From positions 1 through 14,218 of the forward strand of contig JAJYDZ010000007.1 of assembly GCA_021790415.1 (NCBI GenBank): a DNA stretch of 14,218 nt, written 5' to 3'. This document shows positions 6,161-14,006 of the stretch, in pieces. Each line of letters starts with the position of its first letter. Positions within the stretch are counted from its first letter, which is position 1. The stretch is from Thermoplasmata archaeon. GTDB taxonomy: Archaea > Thermoplasmatota > Thermoplasmata > Thermoplasmatales > Thermoplasmataceae. Made by a program: the position numbers and the translations under genes. A model generated the notes under the pieces. The model searched no databases. It was not told the DNA's origin and saw nothing but the letters and a program-made list of their open reading frames with translations.

Positions 6161-7789
6161 TAACCTCTTTGCTTCATACGTACCCATGAGTCGAGAAGCA
6201 ATGTTTTCTAATCCATTGAATTTGCGTTCGTTGAGCCATGCCTGTTCATAACTGTGCACCATATCCAGGTAAGATTCCTCATCAAAAATTTTGTTATTTA
6301 AATTCAAAGAGTTATAAACCATTTTTCTTATCAATTCCAGGTCTGGTGGTAACCTCTTGTCTTTCACTTGCTCATAAAATTGTTTCATTTTAAGTTTCCA
6401 ATCTTGTGGAAGTTTTCTTCTGTGTGTTAAATAATTAAGTGGAGAATAGAGCACATTTCGAATTGCTGGACCTACAGAAGCATTTCCTGCGGAGAATCTT
6501 ATTTTAGCTAAATCGAGGCTTTCCCCAGAAAATAATGAGTATTTTATTAACCAGCTATCTTGATTTGCGGAAAAATCTGCCGATGTAAGAATCAAGGGAT
6601 AAAGAAAAGATAACAGACATTCTTGCCCGGCATCTCCCCAAGCAGTAATCATATAACCTTCGAGATGTTCGGATCTGGCGGCTTCTAGGAATGAAGTTAC
6701 ATTTTTAATGGCGGGTTCAAAATCAGGGTAAAATGTACTCCAGTTATGCAAAGCGGGACAAGCTATCTGTTTGTTTTTATGACCAATTTCACGTATTTTG
6801 CTGATAAAATGATCGCGTTCTAATGGTTCATAATCCCAATTGGCAATTAAAACCTCATTCCATAGTGAGTCTTTTACTATCTTTGCCCAAGAACCTCTTC
6901 CATCTGAAGTAAGGTACATTCCCGTGAGCATGTCCCCCCAGAGCATTGGGATTTTTCCTTTTCTCAAGGATGTGTGAACTAGCTCCCTATAATGATCAAG
7001 GTAAAGATCTGGCCCTATATACTTATGGAGCTTGTCGAGACTCCTTCCTCTTCCGAGAACCCAAGTCTCATCACCTCCTAAATTAATTAATTTAGAACTA
7101 CTTTTATCTATCGCATCTTCAAGTAGAGAAACAGCGAATTTTCTCGCTTCCTTATTGCTAAGATCTAAACAGTCATATCCCATCCACCACAATTCCGAGA
7201 ATTCATTATATTTTGGAATTTTTAAAAAGTGCTCCATGTGACCGAGCAACTCAAGAGATGGAAAAATATCAATGCCAAGTTTAGCGCCTAATTCTAGAAT
7301 GTGTTTCCATTCGAGGTCCGTAAGTCTCCCCCTGCTCTTGCCTATCTCTTTTTTCCCTTTCCACGGGAAAAGGTCCTCAAAATATATACCGAATTTGTTG
7401 TATTTGAGTAGAAAGAGCCACTTTAATATTTGTTCAAAAGCCTTTTCATTTGGGACCCCTCCTCTTGCGATATCAAGGTGGAACCCTCTAAATTTAAAGT
7501 CACTTGGTTCTTCAAAAGTGGCTTCTGGCAAAAACCCAGGTTTATTTTTGGCTAGTTGTATTAAAGATGCATATGATATGCCTTTATCTCCCCATATTTC
7601 AACTAACCCTTCAGAGACAGAGACTCCTTGACCCTCTCTCTTTATTTTCCTTATGTCCCAAGAGCCCTTCTTCACCTGGTATGCTTTCGCGAGAAAATCA
7701 GGCAGATTATTAAATCCATCAAATTTATACCATTTGCCACTAAACTCTAGTTTTAATGGATCAGGGACAAGAAACAGTTGACTTACCAT
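6152..7789 (-). CDS. GH20 beta-N-acetylhexosaminidase-like glycosidase
   Basis: GH20 enzymes remove terminal beta-GlcNAc or GalNAc by substrate-assisted catalysis. This 545-residue protein has a small N-terminal alpha/beta domain (about 1-95, beginning with LVPDPLKLEF as in the family) and a TIM barrel (about 98-400). FRGFHLDIARGGVP (100-113) corresponds to the conserved R-G-x-x-L-D-x-A-R strand. IDIFPSLELLGHMEHFLK (173-190) matches the usual PEID-x-PGH region. LGGDETW (237-243) carries the D240-E241 pair, in which Asp orients the acetamido group and Glu is the acid/base. NWSTFYPDF and AWGD (383-386) are late-barrel loops. A mostly helical tail of about 145 residues follows. There is no signal peptide, so it should be cytoplasmic. 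It has its own promoter downstream of the ABC operon. Pairing with a glucosaminidase suggests mixed GlcNAc/GlcN oligomers as substrate. Confidence 0.85.
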   Translation of the reverse strand: MVSQLFLVPDPLKLEFSGKWYKFDGFNNLPDFLAKAYQVKKGSWDIRKIKREGQGVSVSEGLVEIWGDKGISYASLIQLAKNKPGFLPEATFEEPSDFKFRGFHLDIARGGVPNEKAFEQILKWLFLLKYNKFGIYFEDLFPWKGKKEIGKSRGRLTDLEWKHILELGAKLGIDIFPSLELLGHMEHFLKIPKYNEFSELWWMGYDCLDLSNKEARKFAVSLLEDAIDKSSSKLINLGGDETWVLGRGRSLDKLHKYIGPDLYLDHYRELVHTSLRKGKIPMLWGDMLTGMYLTSDGRGSWAKIVKDSLWNEVLIANWDYEPLERDHFISKIREIGHKNKQIACPALHNWSTFYPDFEPAIKNVTSFLEAARSEHLEGYMITAWGDAGQECLLSFLYPLILTSADFSANQDSWLIKYSLFSGESLDLAKIRFSAGNASVGPAIRNVLYSPLNYLTHRRKLPQDWKLKMKQFYEQVKDKRLPPDLELIRKMVYNSLNLNNKIFDEESYLDMVHSYEQAWLNERKFNGLENIASRLMGTYEAKRLGF

Positions 7790-7810
7790 GAAGGGTGATA
7801 ATAATCTTCT

Positions 7811-7818
7811 TTAATTAA
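7811..7818 (-). promoter_or_regulatory. Putative TATA box of the GH20 gene
   Basis: TTAATTAA lies 22-29 nt before ATG 7789 with no Shine-Dalgarno site, so a leaderless transcript is likely. It overlaps the palindrome TTAAG-TT-CTTAA (7815-7826), and a weaker repeat TTGAG-N6-CTCAA sits at 7833-7848. Either could be a regulator site. The rest of the 271-base gap up to 8060 shows no gene. Confidence 0.45.
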
Positions 7819-8034
7819 GTTCTTAACCTATTTTGAGCGTATTCTCAACATATTCTTCTATTCGAAACAGATTTCGCAATTGCTGTAATGTAAGTATGAA
7901 AAATAGAGAGGGACAAATACCTATTTGGTATAAAGTATGACCATCACAAATGATACTGGAAAGAAACAACATTAAAATAAAAGTGGATCTCTCAACAACT
8001 TTACGAAGATAAAGGTAATAAATTATTCACATGC

Positions 8035-8054
8035 CTCTCCAGTATTGAAGAGAG
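8035..8054 (-). terminator. Possible weak hairpin terminator after the ABC operon
   Basis: CTCTC (8035-8039) and GAGAG (8050-8054) can pair just beyond the stop of the last ABC gene. The following minus-strand sequence is A/T-rich but has no clear T run. Support is weak. Confidence 0.22.
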
Positions 8055-8060
8055 CCTTAT

Positions 8061-9020
8061 TTATGAGTTGAAAAGCAAGCATGCAACTTTATGTGATTCG
8101 TCACCCTTTAATTCAGGATCATCTTCAAAACATCTGTCAAAAGCAAGCGGACAATTGGATGAGTATACACATCCCTTAGATGGACGACCTGTGCTGCCTG
8201 AATTTCTGGGAAGGTATTCATTGAATTTTTGGGTTCCAACGTTGCTAATCATGAATTCTGGCGAGACGCTCATCAGCAACTTCGTATATGGATGCATTGG
8301 TTCATTTATAATTGCTTTTGTATTGCCTATTTCAACAATTTTTCCTCTATTCATGATCGCAATTCTGTCACTGTTTTTTGCTGCAACAGAAAGATCATGA
8401 GTGATAAGAATGACGCTAAGACCAATTCGGGCCTTAAGATTAGATATTAGTAACATTACCTCGTCTCTATGTACATAATCTATCATAGTTGTTGGCTCAT
8501 CAGCAATTATAAGCTGTGGATTAATGATAAAGGCTCTCCCAATGAGTACTCGCTGTCTTTCCCCTCCACTTAGTTCCTGGATCGTTTTATTAATAGAATC
8601 TGGAAGTAACCCAACAAGTTTTACCATTTCCATTACTTTATCATTGAGTTCAGTTTTATCTTTCATTTTATAAAGATATTTCAGCGGCCGACTCAATATA
8701 TTATAAACAGTTGAATATGGATCGAGAGAACCATAAGGATCCTGGTGAATATACTGAGTAATTTTGAACCTCACATTATCAGGCAATTTCTCGTCTGGCT
8801 TACCTTCTACCAAAACTTTCCCTTTACTTGGAGAAATCAGCCCTGCAACCATTCTTCCAACCGTAGTTTTTCCAGAACCGCTTTCTCCAGCGATTGAAAA
8901 AATTTCGCCTTTGGTTATACCAAAACTTACATCATCTACGGCAGTGACTATGCCTCCTTGCTTTCCTTTGAAGTACTTAGATGCATGTGTAACTTCAACA
9001 ATATAGTCTTGTGAGCCCAT
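8061..9020 (-). CDS. Dpp/Opp-type ABC transporter ATPase, second subunit (F position)
   Basis: This 319-residue protein is one of two cytoplasmic ATPases that power the importer. Motifs (numbered from ATG 9020) are Walker A GESGSGKTT (45-53), Q-loop Gln 93 in IHQDPYGSLDP, signature LSGGERQR (150-157), Walker B IIADEPTT (171-178) and switch His 208 in LITHDLS. The C-terminal extension, as in the oligopeptide-transporter subgroup, has four cysteines at 284, 290, 297 and 314. This C-x5-C-x6-C-x16-C pattern is like the [4Fe-4S] site known from DppD-type ATPases. ATG 9020 lies 1 nt after the stop of the previous gene and has GGTGG 6 nt upstream. The earlier in-frame starts GTG 9050, ATG 9038 and ATG 9032 would overlap that gene and add residues unlike the family N-terminus. 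It is the last gene of the operon. Confidence 0.9.
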   Translation of the reverse strand: MGSQDYIVEVTHASKYFKGKQGGIVTAVDDVSFGITKGEIFSIAGESGSGKTTVGRMVAGLISPSKGKVLVEGKPDEKLPDNVRFKITQYIHQDPYGSLDPYSTVYNILSRPLKYLYKMKDKTELNDKVMEMVKLVGLLPDSINKTIQELSGGERQRVLIGRAFIINPQLIIADEPTTMIDYVHRDEVMLLISNLKARIGLSVILITHDLSVAAKNSDRIAIMNRGKIVEIGNTKAIINEPMHPYTKLLMSVSPEFMISNVGTQKFNEYLPRNSGSTGRPSKGCVYSSNCPLAFDRCFEDDPELKGDESHKVACLLFNS

Positions 9021-9021
9021 T

Positions 9022-9990
9022 TTAACCACCATAGACATAACAATACACACGGTGAGTCGCGCTTAAATCTACAGGCTTGGGGAAGGACTCATAACACGGT
9101 GGGCTGACATAATCACATAGCTTTATGAATGGGCATCCAGCTTGCCCTTTTTCAGTTAACTCGCTTTCTCTGTAAACTGATGGGTTTAAAATCCTTTTAG
9201 TTTCTTCCTTTACGAATGATTTGAAAAGTATCTTAGTATAGGGGTGTTTAGGATCTTCAATAATTTCTGCTTTTTTTCCTATTTCAACAATCCTTCCACC
9301 ATACATGACCACTAGCCTATCTGCCATTATAAGTTGCACAGAAATGTCATGTGTAATAAATATCATGCTCTTGATTTTCTTTAATTTAATTAGATCTTTA
9401 AGTATGTTAATGACATTAAATTGAGAAACTACATCGAGTGCCGTTGTGGGTTCATCTGCTATGAGAACTTCTGGTTCGCAAGTAGTTGCCATAGCTATAA
9501 TGATTCTCTGCTTCATTCCACCGCTCAATTCGTGTGGAAATCTTTCTAGAACTGAAGGAGAAAGATTTAACTCAGTAAAAGAATCTTTTATTATTTTAGT
9601 AGCATCTTCTTTGTTTGTTGCAAGACCTTTTTCAATTAACAGTTGGATGAAACTCTTTCTAATAGTTTGTAAAGGATCGAAGCTATTCATAGAGGCCTGA
9701 AAAACCATAGCGATTTTTTTCCAGCGATATTTCGAAAGTTTCCATTCCGATAAGCCAAAAATTTCTCCCATTCCATCATATATCAAGCTACCGGTCACTA
9801 TATTTGGCTTTTCAATCATATTAAGAATTGCCCATCCAACTGTGCTTTTTCCTGAACCGCTTTCTCCAACTATTCCTAAAGTTTCTCCTGGGTATACTTC
9901 GAGGTTGATATCAGTTACTGCATTTATGTAATTACTAAAGGAAAAGTATTTGACAGAGAGATCAACTAATCGAATTAATGGATTATCCAT
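9022..9990 (-). CDS. Dpp/Opp-type ABC transporter ATPase, first subunit (D position)
   Basis: This 322-residue ATPase pairs with the F-position subunit to form the heterodimeric motor under the permeases. It shows Walker A GESGSGKST (42-50), Q98 in VFQASMNSFDP, signature LSGGMKQR (155-162), Walker B LIADEPTT (176-183) with catalytic E180, D-loop ALD (184-186) and switch His 214. The K-HPYTK motif near 248 opens the oligopeptide-type C-terminal extension. That extension has cysteines 286, 292, 299 and 317, nearly the same spacing as in its partner, suggesting an iron-sulfur site in each subunit. ATG 9990 directly abuts the TGA of permease C (TGAATG), so the two are probably translationally coupled. 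Confidence 0.92.
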   Translation of the reverse strand: MDNPLIRLVDLSVKYFSFSNYINAVTDINLEVYPGETLGIVGESGSGKSTVGWAILNMIEKPNIVTGSLIYDGMGEIFGLSEWKLSKYRWKKIAMVFQASMNSFDPLQTIRKSFIQLLIEKGLATNKEDATKIIKDSFTELNLSPSVLERFPHELSGGMKQRIIIAMATTCEPEVLIADEPTTALDVVSQFNVINILKDLIKLKKIKSMIFITHDISVQLIMADRLVVMYGGRIVEIGKKAEIIEDPKHPYTKILFKSFVKEETKRILNPSVYRESELTEKGQAGCPFIKLCDYVSPPCYESFPKPVDLSATHRVYCYVYGG

Positions 9991-10839
9991 TCAAGACACA
10001 CCAGTTGCCCTAAATGATGCCTCTAGACCATATGCGACAAGGGCGAGTCCAAGGGAAAATACGGCTATACTAAGACCTGGAACAAGGAACCACCACCATG
10101 CGCCTGCGAGTATCGCCCCACTTCCGTTCGCAATGGATATCTGTGCTCCCCAGCTATAACTAGTAATAGGACCGACCCCAATGAAATCTAAACCCGCCTC
10201 GGTCAAAATAGCGCCAGTAATTGTGAATAACGAATAAGCTAGCACGAGTGGTAATATGTGCTTCAAAATATCCGAAAATAATATTTGCCTAGTTGGTACT
10301 CCGCTCATTCTGGCAATCTCTACCATTGGTGATTTCTTAAATGAAAGAGTCATGGACCTTACGACCCTAGCCTTGCCTCCCCACGCGAGCAGTGCAATTA
10401 GAAGGGCCACGAGAATAACGCTCGGCTTAACAAATGCAGAAATAGTTATCAACAGTGGCAGAGCCGGAAGTGTAAGCACTACGTCGGTTAGCCTCATTAG
10501 AGGGTTGTCTGCGTGCTTAACAAAACCAGCCACTAAACCTACCGATAACCCAATGGCAACGCTAATCGTTGCAGCTAAGGCTCCAACCAGCAGGCTTGCA
10601 CGCCCACCATACATCCATTGACTGAATACATCTTGCCCTATGTTGGTAGTCCCAAACCAATGCTGGAAGGAAGGAGAGGCCCAATCCGGCCCTGAAGTTA
10701 TAAGGGGGTTATAAGGCATATAGAAAAAGCTCAGTAGTGTAGTGAATACGAAAAACAATGAAATCCCGAGCCCCACTTTTATTGTCCTGCTCCGAATCGT
10801 TGCCTGTAACATTGTACCAAGGATGCTGTGCTTATTCAT
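9991..10839 (-). CDS. Dpp/Opp-type ABC transporter permease C
   Basis: This 282-residue inner membrane subunit has a first helix at about 21-41. It then has the conserved GTTNIGQDVFSQWMYGGR stretch (63-80), the counterpart of G-T-D-x-x-G-R-D in DppC/OppC proteins, and about five further helices. The EAA coupling loop is at 172-196 (MVEIARMSGVPTRQIL then KHILP) and docks on the ATPases. Its ATG at 10839 overlaps the TGA of permease B by 4 nt (ATGA). It is preceded by GGTGAT at 10842-10847, a good ribosome site inside the upstream gene. Substrate cannot be read from the sequence. Confidence 0.92.
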   Translation of the reverse strand: MNKHSILGTMLQATIRSRTIKVGLGISLFFVFTTLLSFFYMPYNPLITSGPDWASPSFQHWFGTTNIGQDVFSQWMYGGRASLLVGALAATISVAIGLSVGLVAGFVKHADNPLMRLTDVVLTLPALPLLITISAFVKPSVILVALLIALLAWGGKARVVRSMTLSFKKSPMVEIARMSGVPTRQILFSDILKHILPLVLAYSLFTITGAILTEAGLDFIGVGPITSYSWGAQISIANGSGAILAGAWWWFLVPGLSIAVFSLGLALVAYGLEASFRATGVS

Positions 10840-11921
10840 TCATCACCACCAGTATAGGAAACACGAGGATCGATCAGCGGATATAAAAGATCTGCTGCTA
10901 AGTTGGCTAACAATATCACTAGAGTTGTTAGATAAAGTGCCGCTTCTATGACAGGATAGTCATCACTCAAGACCGCATTTGCTATTATGTAACCCATCCC
11001 CGGGTAAGAGAACGTTATTTCTACAGTAAAAATTCCCCCAATAAGATACCCTATGTTGAGCATAAGATTAGTAATTGAAGGCAAAAATGCATTCTTCATT
11101 ACCCTCCTTATAATGGTTGAAGTATGAAATCCCTGCGCCTTCAGCACCTTGACAAAATCACTGCCCAAAGCTTCAATAGCTGCGCTACGAATGACCAAAG
11201 TATGTCCAGGTAGAGTAACAAATACGATCACGCCCATCGGTAGGAGCATGTGTGTAAAAATACTCCAGGGTGTCGGATAAAGATCATACGCCCCAGCAGC
11301 TGGAAATATGCCAAGATAAACCGCGAAGACCAAAATTGCAATCATCGCAACCCAAAAAGATGGCATCGAGCTAACAAAATATCCTGTTGGTTGCCCAATC
11401 CTATCGATGAACTTACCCTTCTTAGATGATAACCAGGTGCCAAGAAATATACCGATTGTCCAAGAAACGGCCTGAGATGTTCCTAGAAGCAAAAGCGTCC
11501 ACTTTAAACCGAAGCCAACTACAGTCCAGGCAGATGTCGGATAGTATGCAAAGGAATATCCAAAATTTGGGCTAACAGAGAATATGTTCTTCACATAAAT
11601 CACAAATTGATCCCACAAAGGTAAGTTTACACCGTAGAGCGCGTCAAGCCTCTGCTTAATCATATTGGCTTGTACTCCTGGATGCTGTCTTTCAAGTTGC
11701 TCTATATACAGTTCAACATAATTGCCTGGCATCAGGTGCGGTAGAATAAAAATAAGCACGAGAACTACAAAGAATACTATTACAGTTGAGCCTATCCTTC
11801 TCGCTAAATAAGATAAAGAATACCTCGACTTTATTTTTGCGAGGATTTTGTGTTCATTTATTTCCGAGTTGTTATCATTTAATGAAAAATTAGTAGGTAA
11901 TGTTGCATCCGAAGGCAACAA
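10836..11921 (-). CDS. Dpp/Opp-type ABC transporter permease B
   Basis: This 361-residue permease begins with a hydrophilic extension of about 35 residues, followed by helix 1 (about 43-62, ending in LPHLMPG). A large loop to about 135 is the externally exposed region typical of DppB/OppB. Five more helices follow. The EAA loop is at 255-281 (DFVKVLKAQGFHTSTIIRR then NAFLP), and the family motifs FSYPGMG and DPRV are near the C-terminus. No ATG is available before residue 64. TTG 11921 is supported by AGGTGA at 11925-11930, which overlaps the TAG stop of the binding-protein gene and lies 3 nt before the TTG. This suggests the two genes are co-translated. It forms the translocation pore with permease C. 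Confidence 0.9.
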   Translation of the reverse strand: MLPSDATLPTNFSLNDNNSEINEHKILAKIKSRYSLSYLARRIGSTVIVFFVVLVLIFILPHLMPGNYVELYIEQLERQHPGVQANMIKQRLDALYGVNLPLWDQFVIYVKNIFSVSPNFGYSFAYYPTSAWTVVGFGLKWTLLLLGTSQAVSWTIGIFLGTWLSSKKGKFIDRIGQPTGYFVSSMPSFWVAMIAILVFAVYLGIFPAAGAYDLYPTPWSIFTHMLLPMGVIVFVTLPGHTLVIRSAAIEALGSDFVKVLKAQGFHTSTIIRRVMKNAFLPSITNLMLNIGYLIGGIFTVEITFSYPGMGYIIANAVLSDDYPVIEAALYLTTLVILLANLAADLLYPLIDPRVSYTGGDE

Positions 11922-11924
11922 TTT

Positions 11925-11930
11925 TCACCT
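11925..11930 (-). promoter_or_regulatory. Shine-Dalgarno site supporting a TTG start for permease B
   Basis: AGGTGA matches GGAGGTGATC and shares bases with the TAG stop (11929-11931) of the binding-protein gene. It ends 3 nt before TTG 11921. It explains translation from a weak start codon by ribosomes finishing the upstream gene. Confidence 0.6.
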
Positions 11931-13869
11931 ACTGCTTCTCCATTCTCTTCTTTCTACCCGCGCTTACTGCATATGTAGCGACTCCAATAACTACTATAGC
12001 GGCAACGACTCCACCTATGATATAGTCCAACATTGGCGAGGTAGAAGTACTGCTTCCAATGTAGTGTATTCTGTATAATGTACCGTACCAGAATTGTTCC
12101 TGGACCAAGGCCTGACCGTTAAATATCCCCGTGGAGTTCGTCTGATTGCCCCAGTAGTAATTATTTGATACTAGTTCCCAGTTATAGTTGACCCATAGCG
12201 GTATCTGTGGGACAACAGTCGTAAGGTAGTTGGCCAGCTCCCTCACGTAGTAATTAGATTGGTTAGAGTCAATCGGATACTTATACGCTTCTGACGAGAG
12301 TGTTGAGATGGTAGTGTAGTTGAAATTCGCCATACCAAAAGATGCTGGATGATTAAAATAAGTCGAATTATCGTATCCAGTTGCTCCAGCTACATTCTCT
12401 AGGGCACCAGGATAGTATCCAAGAGGATCTATCTGGACGGCTACATCCCATGTATTCAGATTGTATATAGTTGAATAGAATGGGCTAACTGCAGCAGTAA
12501 CAACATTTACGTTGAATCCATCAGCCCTCCACTGATTCATTAGCTCAATTGATGTAGAGAGGTCTCCAAAGCCCAACTGTGTAGTGTATATGTTAAACGA
12601 GACCTGCTGTCCATAGTCTGGCAATGCCGAATTGTTGTACATGTACTCAGAGGTAGAGGTATTATAAACAATACCGACTTGAGCTAGAAGCGCGTTGGCC
12701 TTTGACGTATTAAGTGTGTAGTTGTTTACGCTGCTGGGACTTATTCCTACGGACGTGTCCAGAGCGGGTGTAAGGTAGTTATAACCTACTAACTGTCCAG
12801 TAGGGGTATTCACAATGCTGTTGACTGCGGTCCTGTTGGTGAGGTAAGCTAGAGCCATTCTAAACTGCGTGGTGTTGAATGGCCATTTGAACATATCAAA
12901 GTCAACGGACATGTAAGGACCCGGTTCGAGTTTATATAGATTGGCGTTTGGTATCCCTTCGAGATTAGGTTTTACAATTGCATTATAAGAACCCATATCC
13001 CAAATGCCAGAAATTTCTCCACTTCTCATTGCAGCAGATTCAGATGCTACCGAAGTGAATATTCTAACAACTACTTGGCTCATATACGGTTTTCCTTGCC
13101 AGTAATAAGGATTGGCGTTAAAGATAAGCGGGTTTTCGCCAGTACTGCTATAGTTTGTTATTACAAACGGCCCATCAGCAACTATATCTTTGAAATTTGT
13201 GAAAGCCAATAATTTTGTTATGTTGTAAAACTGTGAACCAGAGGAGTAATTAGTAATGTTTGCGTTGGGGTCTTGAGCAATATAGTTACTGTAAGGAATT
13301 ATATAGGAATTGGAATCCGTAACCCAAAGCTGTACCAGGTTAGGTTCAGGGGAACTCGTCGTTACCTGTACTGTGGTTGCGTTTACAATAGAAACCGATG
13401 TCACGTTAAAAGAAAGTAGTAGACCGTCCTGCCAACTTATAATAAGAGTCAGCCATAGATCTTTTGATGTAATTGGTTGACCATTATCCCATTTAAGGTT
13501 GCTTTTCAAAGAAAGGTCATAAACAGTATAGTTAGCGTTATGTGTATAGCCCTCTCCGAGTTGCATCATTAAATACGGATGAGGGGGGAAAGTGTATGAT
13601 GCAAATGGAACGTAAAGCATAGAAGAAAAGTAATAGTTAGACAGAGACCCGTAATAGTTCAGGGAAGACAAGACTTGTGAAGTCACTTCACCAAGGTACA
13701 AAACATTGTGCGAGCTTGTATTGTTAGCCGAAGTAGTGGCAAAGGGGGCTTCGATACTTGTGGTATGCGTATCTTTTGAATTCATTATAATAACAAGGCC
13801 CATGAGGACAACCAACGCGGCTACGCAAATGGTAATTATCTTTTTAGATTTGTTTTTCTCCAGTTTCAT
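11929..13869 (-). CDS. Family 5 extracellular solute-binding protein, membrane anchored
   Basis: This 646-residue protein should capture the substrate outside the cell and deliver it to the two permeases. Residues 11-29 are a hydrophobic signal or anchor helix after a Lys-rich start. SBP_bac_5 features include YDLSLKSNLKWDNGQPITSK with DLW following, near 117-140. This matches the family's L-R-x-x-x-x-F-x-D-G-x-P-x-T-x-x-D-V. A C-terminal helix (about 615-637, IIGGVVAAIVVIGVATYAV) followed by RKKRMEKQ anchors it in the membrane, as in other archaeal binding proteins. There is no lipobox cysteine. The outer part is rich in Asn, Ser, Thr and Tyr with many N-x-S/T sequons. ATG 13869 is preferred to TTG 13911, because the TATA box lies between them. 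Family 5 proteins bind peptides or oligosaccharides, including chitin oligosaccharides in Vibrio; the sugar role here is inference from neighbours. Confidence 0.9.
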   Translation of the reverse strand: MKLEKNKSKKIITICVAALVVLMGLVIIMNSKDTHTTSIEAPFATTSANNTSSHNVLYLGEVTSQVLSSLNYYGSLSNYYFSSMLYVPFASYTFPPHPYLMMQLGEGYTHNANYTVYDLSLKSNLKWDNGQPITSKDLWLTLIISWQDGLLLSFNVTSVSIVNATTVQVTTSSPEPNLVQLWVTDSNSYIIPYSNYIAQDPNANITNYSSGSQFYNITKLLAFTNFKDIVADGPFVITNYSSTGENPLIFNANPYYWQGKPYMSQVVVRIFTSVASESAAMRSGEISGIWDMGSYNAIVKPNLEGIPNANLYKLEPGPYMSVDFDMFKWPFNTTQFRMALAYLTNRTAVNSIVNTPTGQLVGYNYLTPALDTSVGISPSSVNNYTLNTSKANALLAQVGIVYNTSTSEYMYNNSALPDYGQQVSFNIYTTQLGFGDLSTSIELMNQWRADGFNVNVVTAAVSPFYSTIYNLNTWDVAVQIDPLGYYPGALENVAGATGYDNSTYFNHPASFGMANFNYTTISTLSSEAYKYPIDSNQSNYYVRELANYLTTVVPQIPLWVNYNWELVSNNYYWGNQTNSTGIFNGQALVQEQFWYGTLYRIHYIGSSTSTSPMLDYIIGGVVAAIVVIGVATYAVSAGRKKRMEKQ

Positions 13870-13885
13870 TGGTAAGGGAACATAA

Positions 13886-13895
13886 GTTATATATT
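13886..13895 (-). promoter_or_regulatory. Putative TATA box of the ABC operon
   Basis: The minus strand reads AATATATAAC, lying 17-26 nt before ATG 13869. This suggests a leaderless transcript for the binding-protein gene and, given the tight spacing downstream, for the whole five-gene operon. Confidence 0.5.
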
Positions 13896-13906
13896 CAAAC
13901 GTAATG

Positions 13907-13920
13907 TGCAACCTGTTGCA
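13907..13920. promoter_or_regulatory. 14-bp palindrome upstream of the ABC operon, candidate operator
   Basis: TGCAAC-CT-GTTGCA is a perfect inverted repeat with a 2-nt centre. It starts 12 nt upstream of the TATA box, close to the transcription-factor-B element. A dimeric regulator could act here. A weaker repeat TACTAA-N12-TTAGTA lies further upstream (13934-13957). Confidence 0.42.
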
Positions 13921-14006
13921 TACTCCTTTATAATACTAAACAAAGGAATTATTAGTAATATCATTTGGATATTTGGGAACATTCTTTAGATAAGAATTAA
14001 ATATTT

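Noticed and set aside
7272..7631. Open frames of 69-119 codons on plus within 7032-7713
   Set aside because: They are antisense shadows of the GH20 gene, which has family motifs in its own frame.
9021..9050. GTG 9050 or ATG 9038/9032 as start of the second ATPase
   Set aside because: These overlap the previous gene and add residues outside the family pattern. ATG 9020 lies 1 nt after the previous stop with GGTGG upstream.
10256..10621. A 121-codon open frame on plus
   Set aside because: It lies antisense to permease C, has no ribosome site or recognisable domain, and the permease frame is well supported.
8061..13869. Calling the transporter a peptide importer outright
   Set aside because: The family covers peptides and oligosaccharides alike. 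The sequence cannot decide, and the neighbouring glycosidases favour a sugar, so the call is left at family level.
13870..13911. TTG 13911 as start of the binding protein
   Set aside because: The extension would include the TATA box and precede the Lys-rich signal helix with non-signal residues.
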